64,000 nucleotides of DNA, taken from Bradyrhizobium liaoningense. Its GTDB lineage: Bacteria; Pseudomonadota; Alphaproteobacteria; Rhizobiales; Xanthobacteraceae. The notes under the pieces are model-generated. The model had not been told where the DNA came from. It worked only from the letters and a program-made list of their open reading frames with translations, and made no database searches. The translations under genes were made by a program, and so were the position numbers. This document shows, in pieces, positions 1-9,382 of this stretch. The stretch is taken from the NCBI RefSeq assembly GCF_018130785.1, contig NZ_JAFCJT010000021.1, forward strand, positions 1-64,000, written 5' to 3'. Position 1 is the first letter of the stretch. Each line of letters starts with the position of its first letter.

Positions 1-863
<863 letters not shown>

Positions 864-908
864 CTGGAATTTTCCTTGAGGTTTTTGACAGGAGGGAGAG
901 AGGGGCTC

Positions 909-1223
909 TTAGGCCGCCTTCTTCTTGGAAGCGGGGACGTCGAGGACGCCCATGATGTCGCTTTCCTTCATGATCAGCAGATCGACGCCGTCGATCTTGA
1001 CTTCGGTGCCGGACCACTTGCCGAACAGCACGCGGTCGCCGACCTTCAGGTCGATCGGGATCAGCTTGCCGGCTTCGTCGCGGCCACCCGGGCCAACGGC
1101 GACGACTTCACCCTGGGAGGGCTTTTCCTTGGCAGTGTCGGGAATGATGATGCCGCCGGCGGTCTTCTCTTCTGCGTCGATACGCTTGACCACGACGCGG
1201 TCGTGAAGCGGACGGAATTTCAT
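909..1223 (-). CDS. groES: co-chaperonin GroES (10 kDa)
   Basis: Heptameric lid of the GroEL folding chamber. The protein is 104 residues, the usual length, begins MKFRPLHDRVVVKR and carries the mobile-loop region around EEKTAGGIIIPDTAKEKP. The start has a strong ribosome binding site, TAGGAGG, a few bases upstream on the minus strand. It is the first gene of the groES-groEL operon, and the CIRCE repeat lies about 45 bases before its start codon. Confidence 0.98.
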   Translation of the reverse strand: MKFRPLHDRVVVKRIDAEEKTAGGIIIPDTAKEKPSQGEVVAVGPGGRDEAGKLIPIDLKVGDRVLFGKWSGTEVKIDGVDLLIMKESDIMGVLDVPASKKKAA

Positions 1224-1266
1224 GCAGTCCTCCTAAGCATTTGCTCAGATTGATGTTTTGAGGGTG

Positions 1267-1293
1267 TTAGCAATCGATGCCCGCGAGTGCTAA
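1267..1293 (-). promoter_or_regulatory. CIRCE element (HrcA operator) of groESL
   Basis: TTAGCAATC, nine bases, then GAGTGCTAA: the inverted repeat matches the CIRCE consensus TTAGCACTC-N9-GAGTGCTAA with a single mismatch (A for C in the left arm). It lies just upstream of groES. CIRCE is bound by the heat-shock repressor HrcA, so this groESL copy is expected to be HrcA-controlled; hrcA itself is not in the window. Confidence 0.93.
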
Positions 1294-1624
1294 TGCGGGT
1301 GAAGCTCAAATAGGACAGGATTTTTGCGGGAGCAAGGGCTTCTAGCAGAAAATTCGGCACTCAGAAGGCCCGTCTGCCAAATTCTCTTTACCATCGTTAA
1401 CCCGCCCGGAGAGCCTCTGGAGGCCCTCTTGGGGTCCGTATTAGCACGGAGCCGACTCTGCTGCTAAAGCATTGAATTTCAACAGCTTGTTAAACTTTTG
1501 GGCTTGAGATGGATTGTCAGTTTGCGTCACATTTCTCTCATGTGAGCGCATCAGTACCGGGTGGCTCGTAAGGCGCACACCGACCAGGCCGCCCCTTGAA
1601 TGCGCTCCTGCAAAGGAGGTTGGC
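1294..1624. other. intergenic region between groES and usg
   Basis: Divergent upstream region of the groESL operon (minus strand) and usg (plus strand). It must contain both promoters. Apart from the CIRCE element at its left border and the strong ribosome binding site AAAGGAGGT at 1612-1620 before usg, I see no gene, RNA or repeat. Open frames here are short and lack family features. Confidence 0.5.
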
Positions 1625-1912
1625 ATGGGCTTGCGGAGTGGGGGCGTTTCCGAAGATTTCCGGAAACAGCTTTTGGGTTACGGGCTGACGACAGCGCAAA
1701 TTCTCTATCGGATGCCCGATCATCCCTCGCTTCTCCAGACTTACGTCTGGCAGAACTACGACATGTTTCCGAAATTTCCGGCGCTGAAGGATTTCCTGGC
1801 GTTCTGGCAGGAGAAGCTCGACGGTCCCCTCCATTCGGTGACCGTCGCGCATTCCAAGCTGATCAAGCCGACCGAGCTGCGCGCGGTGGACGGCGTGTTC
1901 CGGCTGCATTGA
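1625..1912 (+). CDS. Usg family protein
   Basis: A 95-residue protein of the small Usg family found widely in alphaproteobacteria; its molecular role is not established. Recognisable parts are LLGYGLTTAQILYRMPDHP and TYVWQNYDMFPKFP, followed by a tryptophan-containing segment and a polar C-terminus. The frame is open further upstream, but the ATG at 1625 is chosen because AAAGGAGGT lies four bases before it and the conserved part starts shortly after. It is followed by a type-A palindromic repeat. Confidence 0.82.
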   Translation: MGLRSGGVSEDFRKQLLGYGLTTAQILYRMPDHPSLLQTYVWQNYDMFPKFPALKDFLAFWQEKLDGPLHSVTVAHSKLIKPTELRAVDGVFRLH

Positions 1913-1927
1913 ACAGAACGCCGGATT

Positions 1928-2022
1928 CGTAGGATGGGCAAAGGCGCGCTCGCGCCGTGCCCACCATCTCTCCACGATTGCATCTGGCAATGGTGGGCAC
2001 ACTCCGCTTTACCCACCCTACG
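1928..2022. repeat. dispersed palindromic repeat, type A (copy 1)
   Basis: Imperfect palindrome of about 95 bases: CGTAGGATGGGCAAAGG at the left matches the complement of CTTTACCCACCCTACG at the right, with a second inner pair, GTGCCCACCAT and ATGGTGGGCAC. The same element occurs at 18776-18867. It lies between usg and the cupin gene and can fold into a long hairpin, so it may also act as a 3' end structure for usg transcripts. Confidence 0.85.
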
Positions 2023-2074
2023 ATATCTCGTTCTGTGCTAGCCTCTTCCTATAACAACAACAGGGAGGCGGCCC

Positions 2075-2614
2075 ATGGCCAAGAAAGCAAAATCGCGCAG
2101 CGCAGCCCAGACCGCGGTGAAGAAGCGGAGCGGTACCAAGTCCGCAGCGCGATCCTCGGCCCGCAAGGCCGTGAAGGCGAAGGCACGCTCGACACCGGTA
2201 AAGCCCGCCCCGAAAAAAACCGCGCGTCCCAAGCAGCGCATCGCCATCAGCCATCACCGCGAGGAAGACTTCAAGGCCGACGGCCTGCGCACCTACGCAA
2301 AGTACCGCGACCTCGGCATCGCCGAAGCCAGCCACGGCCTCGCGCAAGCCCACGTGATCCGCCTGCAAGGGCCCTGCGATCCGGCCGAGGTCTCGAAGCT
2401 GCACTTCCACGACGTCGAATTCCAGATGGTCTACGTGCTCAAGGGCTGGGTGAAGACCTACATGGATGGCCAGGGCGAGACCTTGATGAAGGAAGGCAGC
2501 GCTTGGACCCAACCGCCGAAGATAAAGCACATGATCCTGGATTATTCCGACGACGTCGAGCTGCTGGAAGTGATCCTGCCGGCGGAGTTCAAGACGGTGG
2601 AGTTGAAGGCGTAG
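2075..2614 (+). CDS. cupin-domain protein with Lys/Ala/Arg-rich N-terminal tail
   Basis: 179 residues in two parts. Residues 1-55 are almost entirely Lys, Ala, Arg, Ser and Pro, like the tails of histone H1-like bacterial proteins, and could bind nucleic acid. Residues 60-179 form a small cupin beta-barrel with likely metal ligands in the KLHFHDVEFQMVYVLKG stretch and a typical cupin end (WTQPPKIKHMI). The substrate is unknown. The ATG at 2075 follows AGGGAGGCGGCCC. No partner gene is adjacent; repeats flank it on both sides. An enzymatic role is not shown by sequence alone. Confidence 0.75.
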   Translation: MAKKAKSRSAAQTAVKKRSGTKSAARSSARKAVKAKARSTPVKPAPKKTARPKQRIAISHHREEDFKADGLRTYAKYRDLGIAEASHGLAQAHVIRLQGPCDPAEVSKLHFHDVEFQMVYVLKGWVKTYMDGQGETLMKEGSAWTQPPKIKHMILDYSDDVELLEVILPAEFKTVELKA

Positions 2615-2625
2615 GTCTCGCCACC

Positions 2626-2705
2626 GTCACTGCGAGGAGCGGAGCGACGAAGCAATCAAGAAATGCAATCGTGGAGACAGTCTGGATTGCGTCGCTTGCA
2701 ATGAC
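2626..2705. repeat. dispersed palindromic repeat, type B (copy 1, diverged)
   Basis: GTCACTGCGAGGAGCGGAGC at the left pairs imperfectly with the TTGCGTCGCTTGCAATGAC end. It is the most diverged of five copies in the window (others start at 4268, 7032, 14199 and 17062). All lie just after a stop codon. Confidence 0.75.
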
Positions 2706-2725
2706 CCTTCTCCGATCTCTCCGCT

Positions 2726-2848
2726 GTCATTCCGGGGCGATGCGCAGCATCGAGCCGGAATCCATCGGGCGGCAGTACGCGTGGTGAAATGGTTTCTCAG
2801 GTGCGCAATTGCGCACCGTAGCTCGCGCTACGCGCGCCCCGGAATGAC
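2726..2848. repeat. dispersed palindromic repeat, type C (copy 1)
   Basis: Starts GTCATTCCGGGGC and ends GCCCCGGAATGAC, with an inner GGTGCGCAATTGCGCACC palindrome near 2799. Other copies are at 10254, 19815 and 24179. Together with the type-B copy just before it, it fills most of the 414-base gap between the cupin and rhomboid genes. No gene was seen in the remaining bases to 3028. Confidence 0.8.
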
Positions 2849-3028
2849 GATCTCCATCCGGGCTACGCCATCACGACGGGTGCGCCAGGCGATCGCTAGA
2901 AAGCGACAGATCCGCGAAACCGGGCCGTTACCAGTTAGAAGGTTCCAGCCACCCGCAGCGCTGGCGGTAACCACTCGAAAATACCTCTCGCGTCAACTCA
3001 AGGGTGTGAAAATGCGGGAAATGTTTTC

Positions 3029-4228
3029 ATGGCGACCAACACTTTTGGCCGACGCGGCGTCGTGGCGCCACCCCCGAGGGCATCGTTTCAACCCGTCGCC
3101 GCGCCGATCGCTCCAGCGGTCGTGCACGACAGTGAGGGGACGCTTTTTGTCGACAACAAGCTTCTCTCCGATATCCCCTTCCTCACCCTAGGCCTGATTT
3201 TCGGTCTGCTCCTGATCTACGCTCTGCAACGCAGTCTGGCCATCGACATTGCGCCGGACGGCTCACTCGATGTCCGCTCGCTGATCGCTCAGGGCGCGTC
3301 CGGCTACGATCTGGTTGTCGGAAGGCACGAGTGGTGGCGGATCGGCCTTGCGCCGCTTCTGCATGGCAGCCAGGGGCACCTCATCGGCAACTGCGTTGCG
3401 CTGTTCATCGTCGGCGTCAGGCTGGAGAGCCTGATCGGTCGTGGCTGGTTTTCGCTGATCTTTGTTGCCAGTGCGCTCGCCGGCGAGGCCGGCTCGCTGC
3501 TGGGCAATGGTCCCGGCACGGTGGGTGTCGGTGCGTCCGGCGCCATTACCGGACTCATCGCCGCGCTGTTCGTCGCGAGCTTCGAGCCAGACGCGGACGC
3601 CGATCAAACAATGTCGAGACTGAAGACGTCGCTTTTCTTCGGTGTTCCAGCACTGCTGCCGCTCGCCTTTGGCGCCTCCGGCAATGTCAACTACTATGCG
3701 CATGCCGGTGGTGCGCTGGCCGGCGGCGCGCTTGCCATCATGCCGTGGCTCGCCTTCTGGTCCTATGACAGCCTGCCGCGGAGCGCCGGCATGGTATTGC
3801 TCGCAGGATTCGTCGGATCTCTGATCTGCGCCGGCTTCGCCGTCGCTCATTATTCGTCCTACATGGCCGATGCCGTACACTATATCCGCGCGTCGGAAGC
3901 GCCGGCGAATGCCGACGACATGGCCAGCCGGTCTCTCGATCTCGTCACCCGCTATCCGAAAGACCCGCGGGCTCATCTGTTCCGTGCGATCTTCCTCCTG
4001 GAAAAAGCGAGCCTCAACGCCGCCGAGGCGGAAGCGCGAACCGCCATGTCGCTCGCCACTTCGGATGTGGCGGGTGGGACGGCACGTACCGGGGCGCAGG
4101 GCTTGATGGCGGTGTTGCTGTGGGCGCAGGGACGAAACAGCGAGGCGAAGGCCATGGCGGTCGAGCCGTGCCGTGCGAAGATGGCTGAGGTGCGTCGTAT
4201 ATTGCAGAAGCAGAAATTGTGCGGTTGA
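3029..4228 (+). CDS. rhomboid-family intramembrane serine protease with tetratricopeptide-like tail
   Basis: 399 residues. Residues 50-285 hold about seven hydrophobic segments with the rhomboid signature: HLIGN with Asn121 in the second helix, GASGAITG with nucleophile Ser170, and YAHAGGALAGG with His225 of the catalytic dyad. Residues 300-395 form an amphipathic helical region resembling tetratricopeptide repeats. Rhomboids cut transmembrane helices of other proteins inside the membrane; the target is unknown. The ATG at 3029 has only a weak ribosome binding site. A type-B repeat follows the stop. Confidence 0.88.
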   Translation: MATNTFGRRGVVAPPPRASFQPVAAPIAPAVVHDSEGTLFVDNKLLSDIPFLTLGLIFGLLLIYALQRSLAIDIAPDGSLDVRSLIAQGASGYDLVVGRHEWWRIGLAPLLHGSQGHLIGNCVALFIVGVRLESLIGRGWFSLIFVASALAGEAGSLLGNGPGTVGVGASGAITGLIAALFVASFEPDADADQTMSRLKTSLFFGVPALLPLAFGASGNVNYYAHAGGALAGGALAIMPWLAFWSYDSLPRSAGMVLLAGFVGSLICAGFAVAHYSSYMADAVHYIRASEAPANADDMASRSLDLVTRYPKDPRAHLFRAIFLLEKASLNAAEAEARTAMSLATSDVAGGTARTGAQGLMAVLLWAQGRNSEAKAMAVEPCRAKMAEVRRILQKQKLCG

Positions 4229-4267
4229 CCGGGACGGCGGAGCTGAAGGCGCAGGCGCTGTCTCCTT

Positions 4268-4355
4268 CGTCATTGCGAGGAGCTCTTGCGACGAAGCAAT
4301 CCAGACTATCTCCGCGAATGCATTTCTGGATTGCTTCGCTTCGCTCGCAATGACG
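4268..4355. repeat. dispersed palindromic repeat, type B (copy 2)
   Basis: CGTCATTGCGAGGAGC...GAAGCAATCCAGA and TCTGGATTGCTTCGC...GCTCGCAATGACG form an imperfect hairpin of about 88 bases between the converging rhomboid and nucleoside-transporter genes. It could act as a two-way transcript end. Confidence 0.88.
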
Positions 4356-4366
4356 AGGAGAGAGAG

Positions 4367-5617
4367 CTAACTCAACACCCCCACCACCGCTCCCATCAAA
4401 CACGTCGTCAGCGTCCCCGACACGATCGACTTCAGCCCGAGCGCGTTGATCTCGTCGCGGCGCTCCGGCGCCATCACCCCTAAGCCGCCGATCATGATGC
4501 CGAGGCTGGCGAAATTGGCGAAGCCGCACATCGCGTAGAGCATGATCAGGCGCGAACGCGGATCGAGTGCGTCGGGCGGCAGCTTCGAGAAGTCGACATA
4601 GGCGATCAGCTCATTGAGCACGGTCTTGGTGCCCATCAGGCTGCCGGCGGTGACCGCCTGATCCCAGGGCAATCCCATCAGCCAGCACACCGGCGCCATC
4701 ACGAGGCCCAGCAGCCTTTGCAACGAAATCGCCGCGCCGCCGATATCAGGCAGCAGGCCGAGGACGGCATTGACGAGATAGACCAGCGCCACCAGCACCA
4801 GGAGCATCGCGACAATGTTGATCAGCAGCTCGATCCCTGCGCCGGTGCCTTTCACGATCGCGTCCATCGTGCCGGAGACCTCCATCTCGGGGTCCTCCAG
4901 CGCGCCGCCGGTGCGTCTGTCGGATGTCTCCGGCACCATGATCAGGCTGACGAGGATCGCGGCCGGCGCGCCCAGCACGGATGCGATGACGAAATGGGCG
5001 GCCGCGTCGGGGATGAGCGGTGCCAGCAGCGTCGCGTAGAGGACCAGCACCGTGCCGGCGATGCCGGCCATGCCGCCGGTCATCACCAGAAACAATTCGC
5101 TGCGTGTCATCTGCGCCAGGTACGGCCGCACGAACAGCGGTGCCTCGACCATGCCGAGGAAGATGTTGGCCGCGGTCGAGAGCCCGACCGCGCCGCCGAC
5201 GCCCAGCGTCCGCTCCAGCAGCCAGGCCATGCCGCGCACGACCGGCGGCAGCACACGCCAATAGAACAAGAGCGTCGTCAGCACGCTCATGACAAGCACG
5301 ATCGGCAGGGCCTGGAACGCCAGGATGAAATCGGCGCCCGGCACCTTCGCGTCGAAGGGCAGGGGACCGCCCCCGATATAGCCGAACACGAAGGAGGAGC
5401 CGGCGCGCGAGGCCGCGGAGATCGCGCCCACCGCGTCGTTGATCGCGCCAAAAGCCCGTGCGACCACGGGCACTTTCAGGAGGACCGCCGCGGTGACGAA
5501 GGTCGCGACGAGGCCAATCGCTGCCTGCCGCAGCGATACGGCGCGGCGATTCTCTGCCAACGCGAAAGCGATCAACAGCAATGCGAAAATGCCGAGTGCC
5601 GATTGCAAGCGAAGCAT
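4367..5617 (-). CDS. concentrative nucleoside transporter, NupC/CNT family
   Basis: 416-residue inner-membrane protein that should import nucleosides with cation symport. The CNT family is recognised from the gate and nucleoside-recognition region: GLSTAANIFLGMVEAPLFVR, TRSELFLVMTGGMAGIAGTV, then SLMGTKTVLNELIAY and MCGFANFASLGIMIGGLG. About ten hydrophobic helices are visible. The frame is open upstream to 5704, but the ATG at 5617 (MLRLQSALGIF) places the first membrane helix at the usual position and follows GGGGAC. It is a single gene, convergent with the rhomboid gene. Confidence 0.92.
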   Translation of the reverse strand: MLRLQSALGIFALLLIAFALAENRRAVSLRQAAIGLVATFVTAAVLLKVPVVARAFGAINDAVGAISAASRAGSSFVFGYIGGGPLPFDAKVPGADFILAFQALPIVLVMSVLTTLLFYWRVLPPVVRGMAWLLERTLGVGGAVGLSTAANIFLGMVEAPLFVRPYLAQMTRSELFLVMTGGMAGIAGTVLVLYATLLAPLIPDAAAHFVIASVLGAPAAILVSLIMVPETSDRRTGGALEDPEMEVSGTMDAIVKGTGAGIELLINIVAMLLVLVALVYLVNAVLGLLPDIGGAAISLQRLLGLVMAPVCWLMGLPWDQAVTAGSLMGTKTVLNELIAYVDFSKLPPDALDPRSRLIMLYAMCGFANFASLGIMIGGLGVMAPERRDEINALGLKSIVSGTLTTCLMGAVVGVLS

Positions 5618-5761
5618 GATGTCCCCAAAGCCCCAATGATTATGGCCGCGCCCGCGTTGCAAACGCAATGCCGGGACATGCGGGACGCGGTCTGCTGTTG
5701 ACAAGCAGGTGCGCCTCAGTCACGCGGGGGCACGTCGACATCAGGGAGCGGACGGTCCAGG

Positions 5762-7015
5762 GTGACCCAAGAGGCGATGCCAGAGCAGCCAATTTCGGCC
5801 AGTCCACCGGTCAGTGCCCGCGCGCTCCTTACCCACCGCGCCTTCCTGTTCTTCCTGCTCTCGCGCAGCCTATCGCGCTTCTCCAGCCAGATCGCGGCGG
5901 TCGCGATCGGCTGGCAGATCTATGATCTCACCAGCTCGGCCTTCGACCTCGGCATGGTCGGCCTCGTGCAATTCCTGCCCACCGCGCTCCTGGTGTTCGT
6001 TGCCGGCCACGCCGCCGACCGTTTTGAGCGCAAGCGCGTGGTCCAGCTCTGTCAGCTGGTGGAAGCCGCGACCGCGCTCTATCTCGCTGTCATCACCTAT
6101 CTCGGCGCGGTCGGCGAGGTGCAGATCTTCGTCGCGACCTTCGTGCTCGGCATTGCCGGTGCCTTCGAGAGCCCGACCACCGCGGCGCTCCTGCCGCTGA
6201 TCGCGCCGCAGGGATCGCTCCAGCGCGCGACGGCGGTCGCGAGCGGCGCGGGGCAGGTCGCGACCATCACGGGGCCCGCGCTCGGCGGTTTTGCGTACGC
6301 GTTCGCGCCGCACCTCGCCTATACCGTGATGCTGCTGTTCTGGATACTTGGGATGATCCTGACCGGCTTCATCCGGCCGCGCCCGCAGGCGGTCGCCAAG
6401 GAGGGGACAAGCTCGGACAACATCTTTGCCGGTGTCCGCTTCATCCGCAGCAACCCGGCGATCCTCGGCACCATCTCGCTCGATCTGTTCGCGGTGCTGT
6501 TCGGCGGCGTCACCGCGCTGTTGCCGATCTATGCCCGCGACATCCTCCAGGCCGGCCCGGTCGGGCTCGGCGTGCTCCGTGCGGCGCCTGCGGTGGGTGC
6601 GTTGCTGATGACCATGGTGCTGGCGCGTCACGCCATTTCGCGGCATGTGGGCTTGCGCATGTTCCAGGCCGTGATCGTGTTCGGCGTCGCCACGGTCGTG
6701 TTCGCGCTGTCGTCCTGGATGTGGCTGTCGGTGCTCGCGCTCGCGGTTCTCGGCGCAGCCGACACGATCAGCGTCGTGATCCGCTTCTCGCTGGTGCAGC
6801 TCTCAACGCCCGACGAGATGCGCGGCCGGGTCGGGGCGGTCAACTTCCTCTTCATCAACGCCTCGAACCAGCTCGGCCAGTTCGAGAGCGGCGTGGCGGC
6901 CGCGCTGCTCGGCGCGATGCCCGCCGCCGTGCTCGGCGGCGTCTGCACGATCGCGGTGGCGCTGCTGTGGATGAAGCTGTTTCCGGCGCTGCGGCAAGTG
7001 GAGAGTTTGGAGTAG
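5762..7015 (+). CDS. MFS transporter, EntS-like exporter family
   Basis: 417-residue, twelve-helix major facilitator protein. The first helices contain LFFLLSRSLSRFSSQIAAVAIGWQIYDLT and the loop GHAADRFERKRVVQ, the pattern of the MFS_3 (enterobactin exporter-like) group. The substrate cannot be read from sequence. The start is uncertain: GTG at 5762 or ATG at 5777 (MPEQPIS), neither with an ideal ribosome binding site. It stands alone and is followed by a type-B repeat. Confidence 0.85.
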   Translation: MTQEAMPEQPISASPPVSARALLTHRAFLFFLLSRSLSRFSSQIAAVAIGWQIYDLTSSAFDLGMVGLVQFLPTALLVFVAGHAADRFERKRVVQLCQLVEAATALYLAVITYLGAVGEVQIFVATFVLGIAGAFESPTTAALLPLIAPQGSLQRATAVASGAGQVATITGPALGGFAYAFAPHLAYTVMLLFWILGMILTGFIRPRPQAVAKEGTSSDNIFAGVRFIRSNPAILGTISLDLFAVLFGGVTALLPIYARDILQAGPVGLGVLRAAPAVGALLMTMVLARHAISRHVGLRMFQAVIVFGVATVVFALSSWMWLSVLALAVLGAADTISVVIRFSLVQLSTPDEMRGRVGAVNFLFINASNQLGQFESGVAAALLGAMPAAVLGGVCTIAVALLWMKLFPALRQVESLE

Positions 7016-7031
7016 GGCACCGCTCTCTCCC

Positions 7032-7111
7032 CGTCATTGCGAGCGCAGCGAAGCAATCCAGAATCTTGCCGCAGAGACAGTCTGGATTGCTTCGCTGCGC
7101 TCGCAATGACG
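7032..7111. repeat. dispersed palindromic repeat, type B (copy 3)
   Basis: CGTCATTGCGAGCGCAGCG...AAGCAATCCAGA and TCTGGATTGCTTCGC...GCTCGCAATGACG, a near-perfect hairpin 16 bases after the MFS stop codon. It lies between the convergent MFS and SDR genes. Confidence 0.88.
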
Positions 7112-7207
7112 ATTGTGGAAGCAGCACAGGTATTTGGCCGGCCTCACCCCGTTGGCAGGGCGAGACCGGAGTCTACTGTGCATGGGGTTGTTTTCGCGTT
7201 TTTTAGT

Positions 7208-7966
7208 TCAGCCGCGCCCGACGAACGGCATCTTGGTCGCCATGACCGTCATCGTCAGCACGTTGGCATCGAGCGGCAGGCCGGCCATGTAGGCGACGGC
7301 ATCGCCGACCGCCTTGGCGTCCATGCGCGGCTCGTGCTTGGTCGTGCCGTCCGGCTGCAGCACGCCGGGGCCGTTGACCATGCGGTCGGTCATGGGCGTT
7401 GCGGCATTGCCGATGTCGACCTGGCCGACCGCGATGTCGTACATGCGGCCGTCGAGGTTCGAGGCCTTGGTCAGGCCGGTGATGGCGTGCTTGGTCGAGG
7501 TGTAGGCGGCCGAGAACGGCCGCGGCGCGTGCGCCGAGATCGAGCCGTTGTTGATGATGCGGCCGCCGCGCGGGCTCTGGTCCTTCATGATGCGGAAGGC
7601 GTGCTGGGTGCACAGGAACGGGCCGGTGAGGTTGGTGTTCACCACCGCCTGCCACTGCTCGAGGCTCAGGTCCTCGAAATTGACGGCGGGCGCGCCCATG
7701 CCGGCATTGTTGAAGAGCACGTCGAGGCGGCCGTAGGTCGCCTTCACCTTGTCGAACAGCGCGGCAATGGAATCCGGCTTGGTCATGTCGGCGGTGACGC
7801 ACAAGCTCTTGCCCGCGGGGCCGAGCTTCGCGGTCTCTTCGAGCATGTCGAGCCGGCGGCCGACGAGCACCACGGTGAAGCCGGTGTTCATCAGCGCCAG
7901 CGACGCCGCGCGCCCGACACCGGTGCCGGCGCCCGTCACCACTGCGATCTTCTTTGCTTCACTCAT
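7208..7966 (-). CDS. short-chain dehydrogenase/reductase (SDR)
   Basis: 252-residue NAD(P)-dependent oxidoreductase with the full classical SDR signature: TGAGTGVG cofactor loop (residues 11-18), NNAG (86-89), catalytic serine in the NNGSIS segment (139-144), and Tyr155-x3-Lys159. Arg37-Arg38 after the second strand would favour NADP. The substrate is unknown. The ATG at 7966 has AGGAAACG upstream. It lies 33 bases after Anbu on the same strand, so it may share the transcript, although it is not part of the known Anbu gene set. Confidence 0.93.
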   Translation of the reverse strand: MSEAKKIAVVTGAGTGVGRAASLALMNTGFTVVLVGRRLDMLEETAKLGPAGKSLCVTADMTKPDSIAALFDKVKATYGRLDVLFNNAGMGAPAVNFEDLSLEQWQAVVNTNLTGPFLCTQHAFRIMKDQSPRGGRIINNGSISAHAPRPFSAAYTSTKHAITGLTKASNLDGRMYDIAVGQVDIGNAATPMTDRMVNGPGVLQPDGTTKHEPRMDAKAVGDAVAYMAGLPLDANVLTMTVMATKMPFVGRG

Positions 7967-7999
7967 CGTTTCCTGCCTTTTCTCTCTTCAAGTTGGCTG

Positions 8000-8758
8000 T
8001 CAGGTTTTTGGTTCTTTTTCGCTCTTGTAGGGCGGCCGCGGAATGTTCTGATGCGCCGCGCGCAAGGCCGCCGACCAGCGCGAGCGCAGGTCGTGGAAAT
8101 AGGGCTCGCCCGCCTCGATGCGGTGATTGAGATCGGCATCGCAGGCATCCGAGCGCACCACCAGCACGTCGATCGGAAGGCCGACGCCGAGATTGGAGCG
8201 CATCGTCGAATCCATCGAGATCAGGCCGGTCTTCAGCGCCTCGTAGAGCTCGACGTCGTAATGCATGGCGCGGTCGAGCACCGGCTTGCCGTATTTGTGC
8301 TCGCCGATCTGAAGGTATGGCGTGTCGGTCGTGCACTCGATGAAATTGCCTGCCGTGTAGACCATGAACAGGCGCATGCGCGCGCCCTTGATCTGGCCGC
8401 CGAACAGGAAGGAGACGTCGAAGGAGACGTCTTCGGATTTCAGCGCCGGTCCTTCGGTCGCGTGCACCGACCGGATCGCCCGGCCGATGCGCTGGGCCGC
8501 CTGGAACATGGTCGGTGCGTTCATCAGCGTCTCGACCTCGCCCGTGTTGGGGTCCTCCAGGCCCTCGGTCAGCGTCGACAGCACCGACTGGCTGATGGCG
8601 AGGTTGCCGGCGCTGGCGATCGCCATGATGCGGTCGCCGGGTTTTGAGAAGATGTGGAGCTTGCGGAAGGTCGAGACGTTGTCGAGGCCGGCATTGGTGC
8701 GGGTATCGGCGATCATCACCAGACCGTCCCGAACCAGGATTCCGCAGCAATAGGTCAT
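8000..8758 (-). CDS. Anbu, ancestral proteasome-like Ntn peptidase
   Basis: 252-residue relative of HslV and proteasome beta subunits (COG3484, Anbu). The start MTYCCGI places Thr2 as the N-terminal nucleophile after Met removal. Counting from that Thr, Asp17 (ADTRTNAG) and Lys32 (FRKLH) complete the proteasome-type active site. GNLAISQSVL matches the Anbu core. The frame is open to 8845, but only the ATG at 8758 puts Thr at the N-terminus. It is encoded downstream of ATP-grasp, alpha-E and transglutaminase genes, its known genomic partners. The native substrate is unknown and no unfoldase is encoded nearby. Confidence 0.93.
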   Translation of the reverse strand: MTYCCGILVRDGLVMIADTRTNAGLDNVSTFRKLHIFSKPGDRIMAIASAGNLAISQSVLSTLTEGLEDPNTGEVETLMNAPTMFQAAQRIGRAIRSVHATEGPALKSEDVSFDVSFLFGGQIKGARMRLFMVYTAGNFIECTTDTPYLQIGEHKYGKPVLDRAMHYDVELYEALKTGLISMDSTMRSNLGVGLPIDVLVVRSDACDADLNHRIEAGEPYFHDLRSRWSAALRAAHQNIPRPPYKSEKEPKT

Positions 8759-8883
8759 TTCCAGTCCCCGAACGCGTTTGCGCGGAATTACTAGCCAATT
8801 TCGGAGAGGCATGAAACCCCCGATTCCCCGGGGGGAGGCCGTCATTCCGACGCGCGACTGCCAGTCTGCTGCGACCGCCGAAC

Positions 8884-9291
8884 TCAGTCAGCGGCATCGA
8901 CGAGAAACGCCTCGTCGACGGGCACGCCGAGCGCCGTGACCAGCCGGTTCGTCTCTGCGGCCATGCCGACGATGGCGAGCAGCTCGCCATATTCGGCCTC
9001 GGTCATGCCCTTGGCCCGTGCGCCCGCGGTGTGCGAATGGATGCAGTAGCTGCAGCCATGCGCGATCGAAACCGCGACATAGAGCATTTCCTTGACCTTG
9101 GGATCGAGCGCGCCCGGAGCCATCACCTCCTTGATGCTCTCCCAGGTCCGCCGCAGCGTCTTCGGATCATGCGCCAGCGCGCGCCAGAAATTGTTGACGA
9201 AGTCCGACTTCCGCACCTTGCGGATATCGTCGAAAACGGCGCGCGCCTCGGCGGAGAGCTCATCGTCCGAAAGCAGCTTTACGGTCGCCAT
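8884..9291 (-). CDS. carboxymuconolactone decarboxylase/AhpD-like protein
   Basis: 135 residues with the AhpD-like core. The motif is Cys80-x2-Cys83-x-His85 in HGCSYCIHSH, the redox-active pair used by alkylhydroperoxidases of this superfamily. AVSIAHGCSYC and the following ARAKGMTEAEY helix are typical. It likely acts as a thiol peroxidase or disulfide reductase in the cytoplasm; the decarboxylase name is only a family label. It sits between the transglutaminase and Anbu genes with gaps of about 91 and 125 bases, so cotranscription is possible but unproven. Confidence 0.88.
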   Translation of the reverse strand: MATVKLLSDDELSAEARAVFDDIRKVRKSDFVNNFWRALAHDPKTLRRTWESIKEVMAPGALDPKVKEMLYVAVSIAHGCSYCIHSHTAGARAKGMTEAEYGELLAIVGMAAETNRLVTALGVPVDEAFLVDAAD

Positions 9292-9382
9292 GGGATACCT
9301 CGCAGGGTCAGGTCTGATCCCGCGAGTGTAGCACGGCTCATGCGATCAGTCGGCAGCGCCTCGTGACGAGATGCGGCTGCGC

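Noticed and set aside
7037..8647. 536-codon open frame on the plus strand starting in a palindrome
   Set aside because: Covers the SDR and Anbu genes in antisense; both have complete active-site motifs.
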